A stretch of DNA of 43,927 nucleotides from an uncultured Prevotellaceae bacterium (lineage in GTDB: Bacteria > Bacteroidota > Bacteroidia > Bacteroidales > Bacteroidaceae), in NCBI GenBank assembly GCA_902761905.1, contig CACWMK010000019.1, positions 1-43,927 on the forward strand, read 5' to 3'. The notes under the pieces were generated by a model. That model was not told the origin of the DNA and made no database searches. It saw only the letters and a program-made list of their open reading frames with translations. Below, in pieces: positions 25,503 through 34,700 of this stretch (position 1 is its first letter; each line of letters begins with the position of its first letter). The position numbers and the translations under genes were made by a program.

Positions 25503-26013
25503 TGAGTAATTCCTGTACAGCCTCGTTGATGTCTTCGCCCATAGCGGGATTGATGAAAGGCAGAGCCTTTACATCGGTATCGAGAATGAAGGCATAGCCC
25601 CTTTCATGTCCGATAGCGGCTAGTGCAGCGTTCAGCTTATCGTAGAGTGGGGCAAAGGCCTCAGTCTTGTCATTGGCAAGCTGCTCTATGCTCTTATTCT
25701 TAAACTCAACGTTCTTTGCCATCAGCTCCTGCAGTTCTGTCTGACGCTTCTGCAGAATGCTTTTGGGGAATTCGCGCTGACCTTCAAGAAACTCCTCGTA
25801 CTTCCTGTTGAATTCGTCTTCTACTCGCTTAGCCTCGGCCTGATACTGGGCCTTAAGGTCGGCCAGTTTCTGCTGTACCAGCGCGTAGTCGGGCATCGAC
25901 TGTATGGCAGCCTGATAGCTCAGGTAGCCAAACTTGATTGATGAAGTGGCATCACCCTGTGCAAATGCGTTGAGCGATACGAATGCCACAAGAAGTACGA
26001 GGAATCGTTTCAT
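25483..26013 (-). CDS. OmpH/Skp-family periplasmic chaperone (copy 1)
   Basis: 176 residues with a signal peptide (cleavage near L-N-A-F-A-Q). The mature protein is a Skp-like pair of long helices (about 45-130) rich in Gln, Lys and Glu, with a conserved start K-F-G-Y-L-S-Y-Q-A-A and an end around Y-A-F-I-L-D-T-D. Skp proteins hold unfolded outer-membrane proteins for BamA. Third of three tandem copies downstream of bamA; overlaps murI by 20 bases. Confidence 0.88.
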   Translation of the reverse strand: MKRFLVLLVAFVSLNAFAQGDATSSIKFGYLSYQAAIQSMPDYALVQQKLADLKAQYQAEAKRVEDEFNRKYEEFLEGQREFPKSILQKRQTELQELMAKNVEFKNKSIEQLANDKTEAFAPLYDKLNAALAAIGHERGYAFILDTDVKALPFINPAMGEDINEAVQELLNAEPVK

Positions 26014-26045
26014 ATTGTTTGAATTTTGTATTTAAACTTTCTGGA

Positions 26046-26549
26046 TTACTTCAGGCCTAACTTAGCCTTAACCTGTGCAGTTACATCGGTAGAGAGGGTT
26101 GCGCTGATGTAAGGCAGCGAGTTGTTCTCCATGATGTATACGTACTGTCCAGCCTGACCTACAGCCTTGATAGCATCAAGAATCTTGGTCTGGATAGCCT
26201 GCATTTTGTCCTGAGAAGCCTTGCCCAGAGCCTGCTGGTTGTCCTGGTAGCTCTGCTGGATCTTGGTGTACATATCCTGCAGTTCCTGCTGACGGCGCTG
26301 CTTGATGTTCTCAGGCAGTGTTGCCTGCTCCTTCTCGAAAGCCTCACCCTTCTTCTGCAGTTCGTCCTGCATACTCTTCAGGTCTGCCTCATACTGGTCC
26401 TGCAGAGCTTTAATCTCGTTCTGAGCCTTAGTAAACTCTGGCATAGCCTGCATGATCTCCTGGGTGTTCACATGGCCGAACTTTGCCTGTGCATTGGCGG
26501 TAGTGAAACCGCAGATTGCGCAAATAGCGCAGATAATCAATTTTTTCAT
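26046..26549 (-). CDS. OmpH/Skp-family periplasmic chaperone (copy 2)
   Basis: 167 residues. Signal peptide M-K-K-L-I-I-C-A-I-C-A-I-C with cleavage near A-N-A-Q; mature start K-F-G-H-V-N-T-Q-E-I-M, long Gln/Lys/Glu coiled-coil helices (about 40-125), end Y-V-Y-I-M-E-N-N. Diverged paralogue of the copies on either side; 32 bases before copy 1. Confidence 0.9.
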   Translation of the reverse strand: MKKLIICAICAICGFTTANAQAKFGHVNTQEIMQAMPEFTKAQNEIKALQDQYEADLKSMQDELQKKGEAFEKEQATLPENIKQRRQQELQDMYTKIQQSYQDNQQALGKASQDKMQAIQTKILDAIKAVGQAGQYVYIMENNSLPYISATLSTDVTAQVKAKLGLK

Positions 26550-26562
26550 TTTCTTATTGGTT

Positions 26563-26591
26563 TTTAATGTTTAATCTTTTAATGTTTAATG
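26563..26591. repeat. AT-rich heptamer array between two ompH genes
   Basis: Four units, TTTAATG, TTTAATC, an 8-base TTTTAATG and TTTAATG, fill the gap between ompH copies 3 and 2. Same family as the arrays at 35731 and 37640, in the opposite orientation relative to transcription. Confidence 0.75.
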
Positions 26592-26595
26592 TATC

Positions 26596-27111
26596 TTAGT
26601 TTGAATATCCAAGTTTACGAAGTACTTCCGAAGAGATATCAACCTTTGGTGAACTGAAGATGATACCAGAGTCGCTGGCGCGATCGAGTACCAACTGATA
26701 GCCTCGCAGTTCAGCAATGTCCTTAATGGCATTGTATACTTCGTCCTGTATTGGCGACATCAGTGCGGTACGCTTCTTGAAGAGTTCGCCTTCGGGACCG
26801 AAGTATTTCTTTTTCAGTTCGGCTGCCTGCTTTTCTTTTTCTACGATTGCATCCTGCTTGGCCTTCTTCTGTTCCTTCGACAGGAATACTACCTCGTTCT
26901 GATAGTTTTTATACAGTGTCTGAGCCTCGGTGTTCAGTGCGTCTACCTCAGCCTGCCACTGCTTAGATACCTGGCTTAGCTGCTCATTGGCACGCTCGTA
27001 GGCTGGTATGTTCTTAAGGATATACTCCATGTCTACTACTGCATACTTTTGTGCCGTAGCTGCTGTCCATCCGAATATAGCGCAAAGTGCGCAGATTATT
27101 AATTTCTTCAT
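26596..27111 (-). CDS. OmpH/Skp-family periplasmic chaperone (copy 3)
   Basis: 171 residues from the ATG at 27111 (a second ATG at 27117 is possible; I choose the one that gives the same M-K-K-L-I-I-C signal start as copy 2). Cleavage near A-A-T-A-Q; mature start K-Y-A-V-V-D-M-E-Y-I-L, then a Lys/Glu-rich coiled coil (about 45-115). First OmpH gene after bamA, 68 bases downstream. Confidence 0.88.
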   Translation of the reverse strand: MKKLIICALCAIFGWTAATAQKYAVVDMEYILKNIPAYERANEQLSQVSKQWQAEVDALNTEAQTLYKNYQNEVVFLSKEQKKAKQDAIVEKEKQAAELKKKYFGPEGELFKKRTALMSPIQDEVYNAIKDIAELRGYQLVLDRASDSGIIFSSPKVDISSEVLRKLGYSN

Positions 27112-27179
27112 AACCATTCTGTTTTAAGTGTTATACCCCTTTGACGTGAAAACTATTTGATGGTTTAAAAGTTTTGCTG

Positions 27180-29846
27180 TTAGAACTCCTGTCCGAGGAT
27201 GAAGTGGAAGTTGCTTCCGCCCTTCTTCTGTGCTCCGCTCTGACTTGTGTATACATTGTCGAAACCGTATGCCCAGTCGATTCCCATCAGTCCAACCATT
27301 GGCAGATAGATACGTACACCGATACCGGCCGAACGCTTCATCTTGAATGGGTTGAAGTCCTTGGCATTGGCCCAGGCGTTACCACCCTCAAGGAAACCGA
27401 GTCCGTAGATGGTGGTGTTACCCAGCATAAGTGGATAACGCAACTCGAGTGTGAATCGGTCGTATGCGTATGAGTTGTATGACGAGATAGTACCGCCCTT
27501 CATCATAGTCTCGTAGGCCGAAGAGTATGAGAGTGCTCCGTTGTCATAACCACGCAAACCGATAGTCTCTTCAGAGTATCCGTAAGAGTATCCGCTCATA
27601 CCGTCACCTCCCACGTAGAAGGTCTCGAATGGTGAGCGCTTGTCCTTGTTGTAGCTTCCCAACAGTCCCATTTCTACGCGTGTCATCAGTACAAGACACT
27701 TCTGACCACTTGTTAGGGCTGTGAATGTACGGCTCTTAAACTTCCACTTGTGGTACTCAATCCAGCGATAAACTTCCTGCAGCTCATCCTCATATGTGGC
27801 CGAGCTAGAGTTCTTGGCTAGGTTGGCATAGTCCTTATTGTCGAACAGCGACCATGGTGGAGTGATTGTTACCGAAGCCATAAATTCTGAACCACGACGT
27901 GGGAACAGCTGGTTGTCGGTAGATGTACGACTCAGAGTGAATCCCAGGTTGATGTTGTTACAGTTGCCGTTGTGGATATAGAAGTAGCTCCAGTCGCGCA
28001 GCATGTAGCGTGAGAATCCGAGCTGAGCAGAGAACTGGAAGTAGTCATCAGGCCAGCGCAGACGCTTACCCCAACCCAGCGATGCTCCGAACACTGTCAT
28101 AGTCTTGTCGTCGTCGAGCATAGACTCGTAGTTGTAGTAGTATGGGTTGTAGCCACCATATCCGTAGCTGTACATTGCGTAGTTGTTGTAGAATGCGTTG
28201 TTGCGGTAGTAGCTCGAGATGTCGCTCTGCTTAGAGTAGAACACACCTACGTTCAAGCTGTTAGGACGCTTGCCGCCAAACCAGTTTGTACCGTAGTTGG
28301 CACTAAGCGAACTATAGTAGCTACCATTGGTCTGGAAACTGAATCCCAGCTGCTCGCCATCACCGTAAGGCAGAATACCGCGGTGCAGTTTGTTCTTGCC
28401 GAACAGGTTGCGGATAGAGAAGTTGTTGAACTTGATACCAACCTTACCGATGACACCGGTTTGTCCCCAACCCAGTGAGAACTCCAGCTGGTCGTTGCTC
28501 TTCTGCTCCAGTCGCCAGTTCACGTCAACCGAACCATCGTCGGGATTAGGCTTGATATCTGGTACTACCTTCTCTGGATCGAAGAATCCCATCGAAGCGA
28601 TATCACGTACCGAACGTGTCAGAGCCTCCTTGTTGAACAGGTCGCCTGGCTTGGTGCGCAGTTCGCGGCGTACAACCTCCTCATACAGGCGGTCGTTACC
28701 ATAGATGCGTACATGGTTCAGGTGGGCCTGTGGACCCTCTGTCACGCGCATTTCGATATCTATAGAGTCGCCGTCGATATTTACCTCAACAGGCTCGATG
28801 CCTGAGAATACGTAACCATTGTTATAATAATAGTTGCCAGCGGCATCCTCGTCTTCTTTCAGTCGCTTGTCTATGTGTTTCTGGTTGTACACATCACCCT
28901 TCTTCATGCCTAGTACGGCATTCAGATAGTCGGTAGTAACAACGGTGTTACCTACCCATGTGATATTACGAACGTAGTACTTTTCGCCTTCGTCTACCTT
29001 AACCAGGATGTTTACGTGCTTATCATCAAAGCTGTATACAGAGTCTTCGATGATGGTAGCATCGCGGAATCCCAGTTCGTTATACTTCTCTATCAGTACC
29101 TGCTTAGCCTCCTTATAACGCTCGTCGGTAAACTTCTTCGCCTTGAACAGGTTGGTAAATTTGCCTGCCTCGTGAATCTTTCCGAAAGCACCTTTGCCAA
29201 ACATCGAACCCTTGATCTTCGCATTGGTCAACTTTTCGTTGCCCTGGAAAATCAGTTCGTGCACTTTCATCTTGTCCTTCTTGTCGATGTTCACGTCGAG
29301 TGTTACCTGACCTGAGGCGTCCTCATGCTGTACGATTTCTATTTCAGCATTCTTGTAGCCCTTGTCGTCGAAGTATTTCTTGGCCAGAATCTTAGCACGG
29401 TCTATGATGTTACGTGTCAGACTCATACCCTTAACCATACCCAACTTGGCTTCCATATCTTCGCGCTCGGCCTTCTTGATACCGTTATAGTTGATGTTTT
29501 TTATGCGGGGACGCATACCCAAATGGATACACAGGAAAACCTTGTTGCCTACGATTGAGTCGGCTGTAATCTTAACCTTAGAGAATAGACCATTGCGCCA
29601 ATAACGCTTTACTGCCTCGGTTATCTGACTTCCTGGCAATTCAACCTCTTGGCCTACTGTCAGTCCTGATAGTCCTGCCAATACGTAATCCTCATATCCT
29701 TCAACTCCTTCGACAGCGATACCACCTATTTCACAAGTACGTGGAGTACCTGCGTATGATATGTCGGGGTTTACGATCTTATCCTGAGCGAGTAAAGGTG
29801 AAACGGTGAAAAGGCTGAAAAGTGAAAGCACTATTGCTTTCATCAT
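27180..29846 (-). CDS. bamA: Outer-membrane protein assembly factor BamA
   Basis: 888 residues from the ATG at 29846; the frame runs on to 29888, but an A-G-G-A-G-G tract sits just before 29846 and the next codon also is ATG (29843), giving the signal peptide K-A-I-V-L-S-L-F-S-L-F with cleavage near P-L-L-A-Q. Five POTRA-like repeats occupy about 30-430 (for example V-K-I-T-A-D-S, V-D-E-G-E-K-Y-Y-V-R-N-I). The barrel follows, with the L6 motif in I-G-L-R-G-Y-D-N-G and a C-terminal Phe after H-F-I-L-G-Q-E. A Tyr/Asn-rich insert (about 580-605) lies in a barrel loop. It inserts beta-barrel proteins into the outer membrane and is encoded between uppS and the ompH genes. Confidence 0.95.
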   Translation of the reverse strand: MMKAIVLSLFSLFTVSPLLAQDKIVNPDISYAGTPRTCEIGGIAVEGVEGYEDYVLAGLSGLTVGQEVELPGSQITEAVKRYWRNGLFSKVKITADSIVGNKVFLCIHLGMRPRIKNINYNGIKKAEREDMEAKLGMVKGMSLTRNIIDRAKILAKKYFDDKGYKNAEIEIVQHEDASGQVTLDVNIDKKDKMKVHELIFQGNEKLTNAKIKGSMFGKGAFGKIHEAGKFTNLFKAKKFTDERYKEAKQVLIEKYNELGFRDATIIEDSVYSFDDKHVNILVKVDEGEKYYVRNITWVGNTVVTTDYLNAVLGMKKGDVYNQKHIDKRLKEDEDAAGNYYYNNGYVFSGIEPVEVNIDGDSIDIEMRVTEGPQAHLNHVRIYGNDRLYEEVVRRELRTKPGDLFNKEALTRSVRDIASMGFFDPEKVVPDIKPNPDDGSVDVNWRLEQKSNDQLEFSLGWGQTGVIGKVGIKFNNFSIRNLFGKNKLHRGILPYGDGEQLGFSFQTNGSYYSSLSANYGTNWFGGKRPNSLNVGVFYSKQSDISSYYRNNAFYNNYAMYSYGYGGYNPYYYNYESMLDDDKTMTVFGASLGWGKRLRWPDDYFQFSAQLGFSRYMLRDWSYFYIHNGNCNNINLGFTLSRTSTDNQLFPRRGSEFMASVTITPPWSLFDNKDYANLAKNSSSATYEDELQEVYRWIEYHKWKFKSRTFTALTSGQKCLVLMTRVEMGLLGSYNKDKRSPFETFYVGGDGMSGYSYGYSEETIGLRGYDNGALSYSSAYETMMKGGTISSYNSYAYDRFTLELRYPLMLGNTTIYGLGFLEGGNAWANAKDFNPFKMKRSAGIGVRIYLPMVGLMGIDWAYGFDNVYTSQSGAQKKGGSNFHFILGQEF

Positions 29847-29917
29847 TCCTCCTTTTGCCTTACACCTTATTATATTATATAGAATCATTATATTGTAATA
29901 TTACTCTTTTTTATTTC

Positions 29918-30670
29918 TTACTTCTTTTCTTCTGCTTCTATCTGGGCTTCGGTCTTTCCGAATCTGCGCTGACGGCTCTGATAGCTTATGATTGCCTTAT
30001 GAAGTTCTTCCTCCGAGAAATCGGGCCAGTAGCAATCGCAGAAATAGAATTCGGAATATGCGCACTGCCACAGCAGATAATTAGATATGCGCACCTCGCC
30101 ACCAGTACGGATAAGCAGGTCGGGGTCGGGCATCCAATTTGTCCACAGGTTCTCGCTGATGGTATCTTCGGTTATGTCGTCAATGTTCAATTCTCCGTTC
30201 TGCACCTTGCGGGCGATGGTCTTTGAAACATTCACCAGCTCTTGCTTTGAAGAATAAGGCATTGCAATGGTCATTGCCATACCATCGTACATGGCTGTCT
30301 CTTCAACCATAGAGCGCAATTTGTCCTGCACGCTCTGTGGAAGTCTTTCAACGTCGCCCACTACATGGAAACTTACGTTGTTATTATGGAACAGCTGCAT
30401 CTTGAAGAAACTAAGAACCAGTCCCATCAGTGCCTCTACCTCATAGGCAGGTCTGTTGAAGTTCTCTATTGAGAATGCATATACCGTCAGGTACTTAACA
30501 CCGAGGTTGGAACATACTGTAGTTACTTGCTCCAGATTATCAAGTCCGGCTTTATGGCCGAAAGTACGATCCAATCCGCGGTCCATAGCCCAACGTCCAT
30601 TACCGTCCATAATGATGGCAATGTGCCGGGGAATCCTGTTCATGTCTAAAAGTTCCTTCATATATCTCAA
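29918..30670 (-). CDS. uppS: Isoprenyl transferase (undecaprenyl diphosphate synthase)
   Basis: 250 residues. It builds the C55 lipid carrier for cell-wall synthesis. Motifs: I-A-I-I-M-D-G-N-G-R-W-A with catalytic Asp22, G-H-K-A-G, Y-A-F-S-I-E-N-F-N-R-P, and the C-terminal R-T-G-G-E-x-R-I-S-N-Y-L-L-W-Q segment with E-F-Y-F. The start could also be the Met at residue 4 or 10. It lies 18 bases after DUF6089 and 71 before bamA. Confidence 0.96.
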   Translation of the reverse strand: MRYMKELLDMNRIPRHIAIIMDGNGRWAMDRGLDRTFGHKAGLDNLEQVTTVCSNLGVKYLTVYAFSIENFNRPAYEVEALMGLVLSFFKMQLFHNNNVSFHVVGDVERLPQSVQDKLRSMVEETAMYDGMAMTIAMPYSSKQELVNVSKTIARKVQNGELNIDDITEDTISENLWTNWMPDPDLLIRTGGEVRISNYLLWQCAYSEFYFCDCYWPDFSEEELHKAIISYQSRQRRFGKTEAQIEAEEKK

Positions 30671-30688
30671 TAATTATTATTTCAATTT

Positions 30689-31363
30689 TTACTCTTGGTT
30701 ACATGTCTTGCATTTTTCCCAGAGGTCATAACTTAGCCCTATCTGGAGCGCGCTATAACAGTCGGTGTTCTTAAACAGTCCGCTGCTCTTTATGCCGTAG
30801 GGGTCTTTACTTCCGTCCAGCTTATCGCTCAGCGTTATACGCATAGCCCATTCTGCTGTCAGGTTCAGGCGTTTCCCTATTTTGTACTTCACTCCTGCGC
30901 CTATTGGCAGGTTCATCGTTGCTCCTTTCTCAGGTCCGCCATAGATTGTTGCTCCCAGTCCGGCTGCAATATATGGAGTAAACCTCCTTGCGCCTCTGTA
31001 TTCATTTCCTGTGCCGTATGGCCAGAAGTTGTATTCCAATCTAACATCGACCTCCGTTATCTGGTGTTTAAATTCGTAAGCACCGTCAGGATACCATGTC
31101 TTGACATTGTTGGTCGACCCTTTTATCTTTCCTGTTCCAATGTTCAGGCTGGCAGCCACTCTCGGGTCCATACGATATTTTGCCATCAGCATCATCCATG
31201 GCTGCATGCCTTTTGTCAGATTGCCGTTGTAGTCGCCTACATAGCTTACTAATCCAGCTCCGGCACCTATCTCTAGCTTGTACTCAGGTTCGTCCTGGGC
31301 ACTGGCAGCCACCGTTGTGACCATAGCTAGGATTACTGCCAACAGTCTTTTCACTCTATTCAA
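30689..31363 (-). CDS. DUF6089-like outer-membrane beta-barrel protein
   Basis: 224 residues with a signal peptide (cleavage near A-A-S-A-Q, residues 19-23). The mature part has alternating beta strands with Gly-rich turns (G-A-G-A-G-L-V-S-Y-V-G-D-Y-N; Y-I-A-A-G-L-G-A-T-I-Y-G), as in small 8-stranded outer-membrane barrels, and resembles DUF6089 proteins found before uppS-bamA in Bacteroidetes. Function unknown. It overlaps DUF6242 by 8 bases. Confidence 0.75.
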   Translation of the reverse strand: MNRVKRLLAVILAMVTTVAASAQDEPEYKLEIGAGAGLVSYVGDYNGNLTKGMQPWMMLMAKYRMDPRVAASLNIGTGKIKGSTNNVKTWYPDGAYEFKHQITEVDVRLEYNFWPYGTGNEYRGARRFTPYIAAGLGATIYGGPEKGATMNLPIGAGVKYKIGKRLNLTAEWAMRITLSDKLDGSKDPYGIKSSGLFKNTDCYSALQIGLSYDLWEKCKTCNQE

Positions 31364-32489
31364 TTATCAGTCCGCGCCAAACTTCGCCAGTATCTTTACC
31401 TACCAGCCAGAGATAGCCGTCTTTGTCGGTTGTGGCTGTGACGTTGCTTGTTCCCAGCTCGTCGGGCAGAGTGTACTTAGAGTCTGTCTTCCAGGTTATG
31501 CCCTGGTCGCGACTAACGTATATCTTCTTGTTGTTTCCGATAGCCAGTACCTTTCCGCTGAAGTATACCAGATTCAGGTTCTCCATCTTGGGCAGATAAT
31601 AGTGATTGTGGTTTTCGATAGGAATCAGTACCCACTTTGATGGCAGACTACGCTTAGAGTATTCTGCTATCTTACGCCATACCACACAACCTTCGCTCTG
31701 ATTGTCGTTGGATCCAACCAGCAACTGGTAGTCGGTTGAGTCGTTGGCTGCGAAAGGCCATGATGTAAATGCATAGTTGCTTGTTGGCAGCCATGCAGCA
31801 TCTTCGTCCAGACTGTCGGCAGTCCATGTCTCGCCGTTGTCCTTGCTTACCATCAGCATACCGTCGTTAGCAAAAGCGTATCCTTCGGCTGAGCCATAGC
31901 CTATAAGACTCATTCCTGCAGTTTCGGCTGCTTGCTCCCAAAGTGCCTTCTTTGTATCTATAGGCAAATCAGCAGCTGATTTCTGTTCCCAGAGCAGTAC
32001 ACCTGTCTTTGCCTTGTGTACATTTATTGTTACCTGATAGCTGCGATAGCTCGAACCGTCCTGTGCATACACACGAAGATCTCTCAATTTCTCGAAGTCG
32101 ATAGAGTCGGTGCTGCTATAGAATAACAGTGAGTCTGTGCCATCTACTGCAGGGTAGTTTACTACCACTGTGCCACTGTTTTTACTGCTTACGGTAGCAA
32201 GTACGTGGTTCAGGTCAACATCCGAATACAGCGAGTCGGTGTTGTAAATCTTGTGCTGAGCCTGATCGATAGTGAATACCACAGGGTCTGACAGTGTCGA
32301 TTTGTAAACTGAATCGGCACCAGTTAACGATGTTGTATGTATGTAACGGTTAATAGTAGCCAACTTAAAGGTGACAATGGCCGTGTCGTTGTAATACTGG
32401 GTGTCGTTGGTGGTGTCATCCTTCAGACATGAGGTGACAAGCAGCGCACAAGCCAGCATTGTGCAGAGTGTAGAGATATATCTTTTCAT
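31356..32489 (-). CDS. DUF6242-like lipoprotein with sialidase/BNR-type repeats
   Basis: 377 residues from the ATG at 32489; the frame begins at 32513 but the promoter at 32524 leaves too short a leader. Lipobox L-L-V-T-S-C. The N-terminal part (about 30-165) is a DUF5018-like beta region. The C-terminal part has Asp-box-like turns (S-K-D-N-G-E-T-W and S-R-D-Q-G-I-T-W), suggesting a beta-propeller. First gene of the run to murI. Function unknown. Confidence 0.75.
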   Translation of the reverse strand: MKRYISTLCTMLACALLVTSCLKDDTTNDTQYYNDTAIVTFKLATINRYIHTTSLTGADSVYKSTLSDPVVFTIDQAQHKIYNTDSLYSDVDLNHVLATVSSKNSGTVVVNYPAVDGTDSLLFYSSTDSIDFEKLRDLRVYAQDGSSYRSYQVTINVHKAKTGVLLWEQKSAADLPIDTKKALWEQAAETAGMSLIGYGSAEGYAFANDGMLMVSKDNGETWTADSLDEDAAWLPTSNYAFTSWPFAANDSTDYQLLVGSNDNQSEGCVVWRKIAEYSKRSLPSKWVLIPIENHNHYYLPKMENLNLVYFSGKVLAIGNNKKIYVSRDQGITWKTDSKYTLPDELGTSNVTATTDKDGYLWLVGKDTGEVWRGLIIE

Positions 32490-32523
32490 TGATCTTAAAA
32501 TCACTATTATCACAATTTGGCTG

Positions 32524-32531
32524 CAAATTTA
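32524..32531 (-). promoter_or_regulatory. -7 box for the DUF6242-...-murI run
   Basis: The minus strand reads TAAATTTG, about 35 bases before the DUF6242 ATG. Confidence 0.6.
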
Positions 32532-32628
32532 CGCACATTTCTGCAAAAATGAGCACTTTTCGCTTTATAATTAATGAAAATATGGCATAATTTGACCGAT
32601 TTTAAGTTAGTTTAGGTTTTTAATGCAA

Positions 32629-32667
32629 AAAAGAGTGCGGTATGACTCACTCACCCCGCCCTCTTTC
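32629..32667 (-). terminator. Terminator of the 31-codon gene
   Basis: On the minus strand AAAGAGGGCGG pairs with CCGCACTCTTT (one mismatch) and is followed by a T-run (complement of 32626-32632). The sORF stop codon overlaps the first arm. Confidence 0.75.
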
Positions 32668-32761
32668 AACGTATTTCTGTATGCATCAGTGTGAATATGC
32701 TCAGACCAGCCGAGATCACAACCAATGCTAACATAGCCGTTGTTTGAAAATCTAATAACAT
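32666..32761 (-). CDS. Small membrane peptide (31 residues), novel candidate
   Basis: An ATG at 32761 opens a 31-codon frame ending in TGA at 32666-32668. The peptide has a short polar start (M-L-L-D-F-Q-T-T), one hydrophobic segment of about 17 residues (A-M-L-A-L-V-V-I-S-A-G-L-S-I-F-T-L) and a short tail with H-T-E-I-R, as expected for a single-pass membrane microprotein. It has its own candidate promoter (32829) and a strong terminator at its stop, and is otherwise alone between pckA and DUF6242. I do not recognise the family; it is KdpF-like in size but no kdp genes are present. Confidence 0.6.
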   Translation of the reverse strand: MLLDFQTTAMLALVVISAGLSIFTLMHTEIR

Positions 32762-32828
32762 AATTCTTTACCTTAAAAAATCTAACTAAAACCTAATGAA
32801 AAACAAAGCAATCTCACGATTGCAAGTG

Positions 32829-32836
32829 CAAAGGTA
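32829..32836 (-). promoter_or_regulatory. -7 box for the 31-codon gene
   Basis: The minus strand reads TACCTTTG, about 68 bases before the ATG at 32761. The -33 region is weak. Confidence 0.55.
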
Positions 32837-32850
32837 ACACTTTTTATTGA

Positions 32851-32876
32851 CAATTGAGAATTGGCAATTGAGAATT
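32851..32876. repeat. Two direct copies of CAATTGAGAATT
   Basis: The 12-base unit occurs at 32851-32862 and 32865-32876. It lies between the small gene promoter and the pckA terminator; no gene is seen here. Confidence 0.7.
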
Positions 32877-32913
32877 TTAGGGGTGTTTTGTCGCTTATTG
32901 ACTTACATCAAAA

Positions 32914-32943
32914 AATTGGCCACGCCTTTCGGCGCAGCCAATT
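32914..32943 (-). terminator. Terminator of pckA
   Basis: AATTGGCCACGCC pairs with GGCGCAGCCAATT around a 4-base loop, and on the minus strand a run of six T follows (complement of 32909-32915). Confidence 0.8.
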
Positions 32944-32964
32944 CCGGTATGTTTAGAATTAAAT

Positions 32965-32992
32965 CTCTAAATTCTTAACTCTTAATTCTTAA
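32965..32992. repeat. AT-rich heptamer array after pckA
   Basis: Four 7-base units on the plus strand (CTCTAAA, TTCTTAA, CTCTTAA, TTCTTAA) lie between the pckA stop and its terminator. Same family as 22589, 36913 and 43721. Confidence 0.75.
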
Positions 32993-32998
32993 TTCGAA

Positions 32999-34612
32999 TT
33001 AGAGCTTTGGACCAGCAGCTACCAGAGCCTTACCAGCCTCGTTGCCCTCGTACTTCTTGAAGTTCTTGATGAAGCGTGCAGCCAGATCCTTAGCCTTCTC
33101 CTCCCACTCAGCAGCAGTAGCGTAAGTGTCGCGAGGATCAAGGATAGCAGGATTTACGTTAGGCAGCTCTGTTGGAACCTCGAAATCGAAGAAAGGAACC
33201 TTCTTTGTAGGAGCCTTCAGGATGCTTCCGTCCAGGATAGCGTCGATAATACCACGTGTATCGGGGATAGAGATACGCTTGCCGGTACCGTTCCAACCAG
33301 TGTTTACGAGGTATGCCTTAGCACCGCTCTTCTCCATCTTCTTAACCAGCTCCTCAGCATACTTTGTTGGGTGCAGTTCCAGGAATGCCTGGCCGAAGCA
33401 AGCAGAGAATGTTGGAGTAGGCTCAGTGATACCGCGCTCTGTACCAGCCAACTTAGCTGTGAATCCGCTCAGGAAGTAGTACTTAGTCTGCTCTGGAGTC
33501 AGGATTGATACTGGAGGCAGTACACCGAATGCGTCAGCACTCAGGAAGATTACGTTCTTAGCATCAGGACCAGCGCTCTTGCCGTTTACCTTCTGAGCGA
33601 TCTTCTCGATGTGATCGATAGGATATGATACACGAGTGTTCTCGGTTACGCTCTTATCAGCGAAGTCGATCTTACCGTCGGCAGCTACTGTTACGTTCTC
33701 CAGAAGAGCGTTACGCTTGATAGCGCCGTAGATGTCAGGCTCGTTCTCCTTGCTCAGGTTGATAACCTTAGCGTAGCAACCGCCCTCGAGGTTGAATACA
33801 CCCTCATCGTCCCATCCGTGCTCGTCGTCACCAATCAGCAGACGCTTTGGATCGGTTGAAAGAGTGGTCTTACCTGTACCTGACAGACCGAAGAAGATAG
33901 CTGTGTTCTTACCCTCCATGTCGGTGTTAGCAGAGCAGTGCATAGATGCGATACCCTGCAGAGGCAGATAGTAGTTCTGCATAGAGAACATACCCTTCTT
34001 CATCTCACCACCGTACCATGTGTTGATGATGCACTGCTCGCGGCTTGTAGTGTTGAATGCTACGCAAGTCTCTGAGTTCAGACCCAGCTCCTTGTAGTTC
34101 TCAACCTTAGCCTTAGATGCGTTATAGATTACGAAGTTAGGCTCAAACTTCTCCAGCTCCTCAGCTGTAGGCTGGATGAACATGTTCTTAACGAAGTGTG
34201 CCTGCCATGCTACCTCAACGATGAAGCGAACAGCCAGACGTGTAGCCTCGTTAGCACCGCAGAAAGCGTCAACTACGTAAAGCTCCTTGTTGCAGAGCTC
34301 CTTGATAGCGATCTCCTTAACCTGCTTCCAAACCTCCTCGCTCATGGGGTGGTTGTCGTTCTTGTATTCCTCAGTTGTCCACCATACCTTGTCCTGGCTC
34401 TGAGCATCCTTTACGATGTACTTGTCCTTAGGTGAACGGCCGGTGTAGATACCAGTCATAACGTTAACAGCGTCGAGCTCGGTGTTTACGCCCTTGTCGT
34501 AACCCTCGAGTCCAGCCTTTGTCTCCTCTTTGAAGAGCTCCTCATACGATGGATTGTGTGCAATTACGGTAGAACCTGTAATGCCGTACTGAGTCAAATC
34601 TAACTTTGCCAT
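32999..34612 (-). CDS. pckA: Phosphoenolpyruvate carboxykinase (ATP)
   Basis: 537 residues, a full-length ATP-type enzyme. P-loop G-L-S-G-T-G-K-T-T at 242-250, metal-binding G-D-D-E-H-G-W-D-D at 261-269, and the substrate region Y-T-G-R-S-P-K-D-K (57-64). In Prevotella and Bacteroides it mainly fixes CO2, making oxaloacetate for succinate production while saving ATP. Codon use is strongly biased, as for an abundant protein. Single gene with promoter at 34701 and terminator at 32914. Confidence 0.97.
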   Translation of the reverse strand: MAKLDLTQYGITGSTVIAHNPSYEELFKEETKAGLEGYDKGVNTELDAVNVMTGIYTGRSPKDKYIVKDAQSQDKVWWTTEEYKNDNHPMSEEVWKQVKEIAIKELCNKELYVVDAFCGANEATRLAVRFIVEVAWQAHFVKNMFIQPTAEELEKFEPNFVIYNASKAKVENYKELGLNSETCVAFNTTSREQCIINTWYGGEMKKGMFSMQNYYLPLQGIASMHCSANTDMEGKNTAIFFGLSGTGKTTLSTDPKRLLIGDDEHGWDDEGVFNLEGGCYAKVINLSKENEPDIYGAIKRNALLENVTVAADGKIDFADKSVTENTRVSYPIDHIEKIAQKVNGKSAGPDAKNVIFLSADAFGVLPPVSILTPEQTKYYFLSGFTAKLAGTERGITEPTPTFSACFGQAFLELHPTKYAEELVKKMEKSGAKAYLVNTGWNGTGKRISIPDTRGIIDAILDGSILKAPTKKVPFFDFEVPTELPNVNPAILDPRDTYATAAEWEEKAKDLAARFIKNFKKYEGNEAGKALVAAGPKL

Positions 34613-34680
34613 ATTACTAATCTTTATTTAAATTGTGAAAATTATCCTAGACGTTACTCCTTAATCGTTTGTTCTTACGA

Positions 34681-34696
34681 GCATTTTTAAAAATGC
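34681..34696. repeat. 16-bp palindrome at the pckA transcription start
   Basis: GCATTTTTAAAAATGC is self-complementary and lies 4 bases beyond the -7 box, so it spans the expected start site; it could be an operator or a 5' hairpin. Confidence 0.6.
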
Positions 34697-34700
34697 GCTG

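Noticed and set aside
26046-27111. Near-identical signal-peptide DNA in ompH copies 2 and 3, echoed at the DUF4960 start
   Set aside because: Explained by paralogy and by the common Ile/Cys-rich signal peptides of these organisms.
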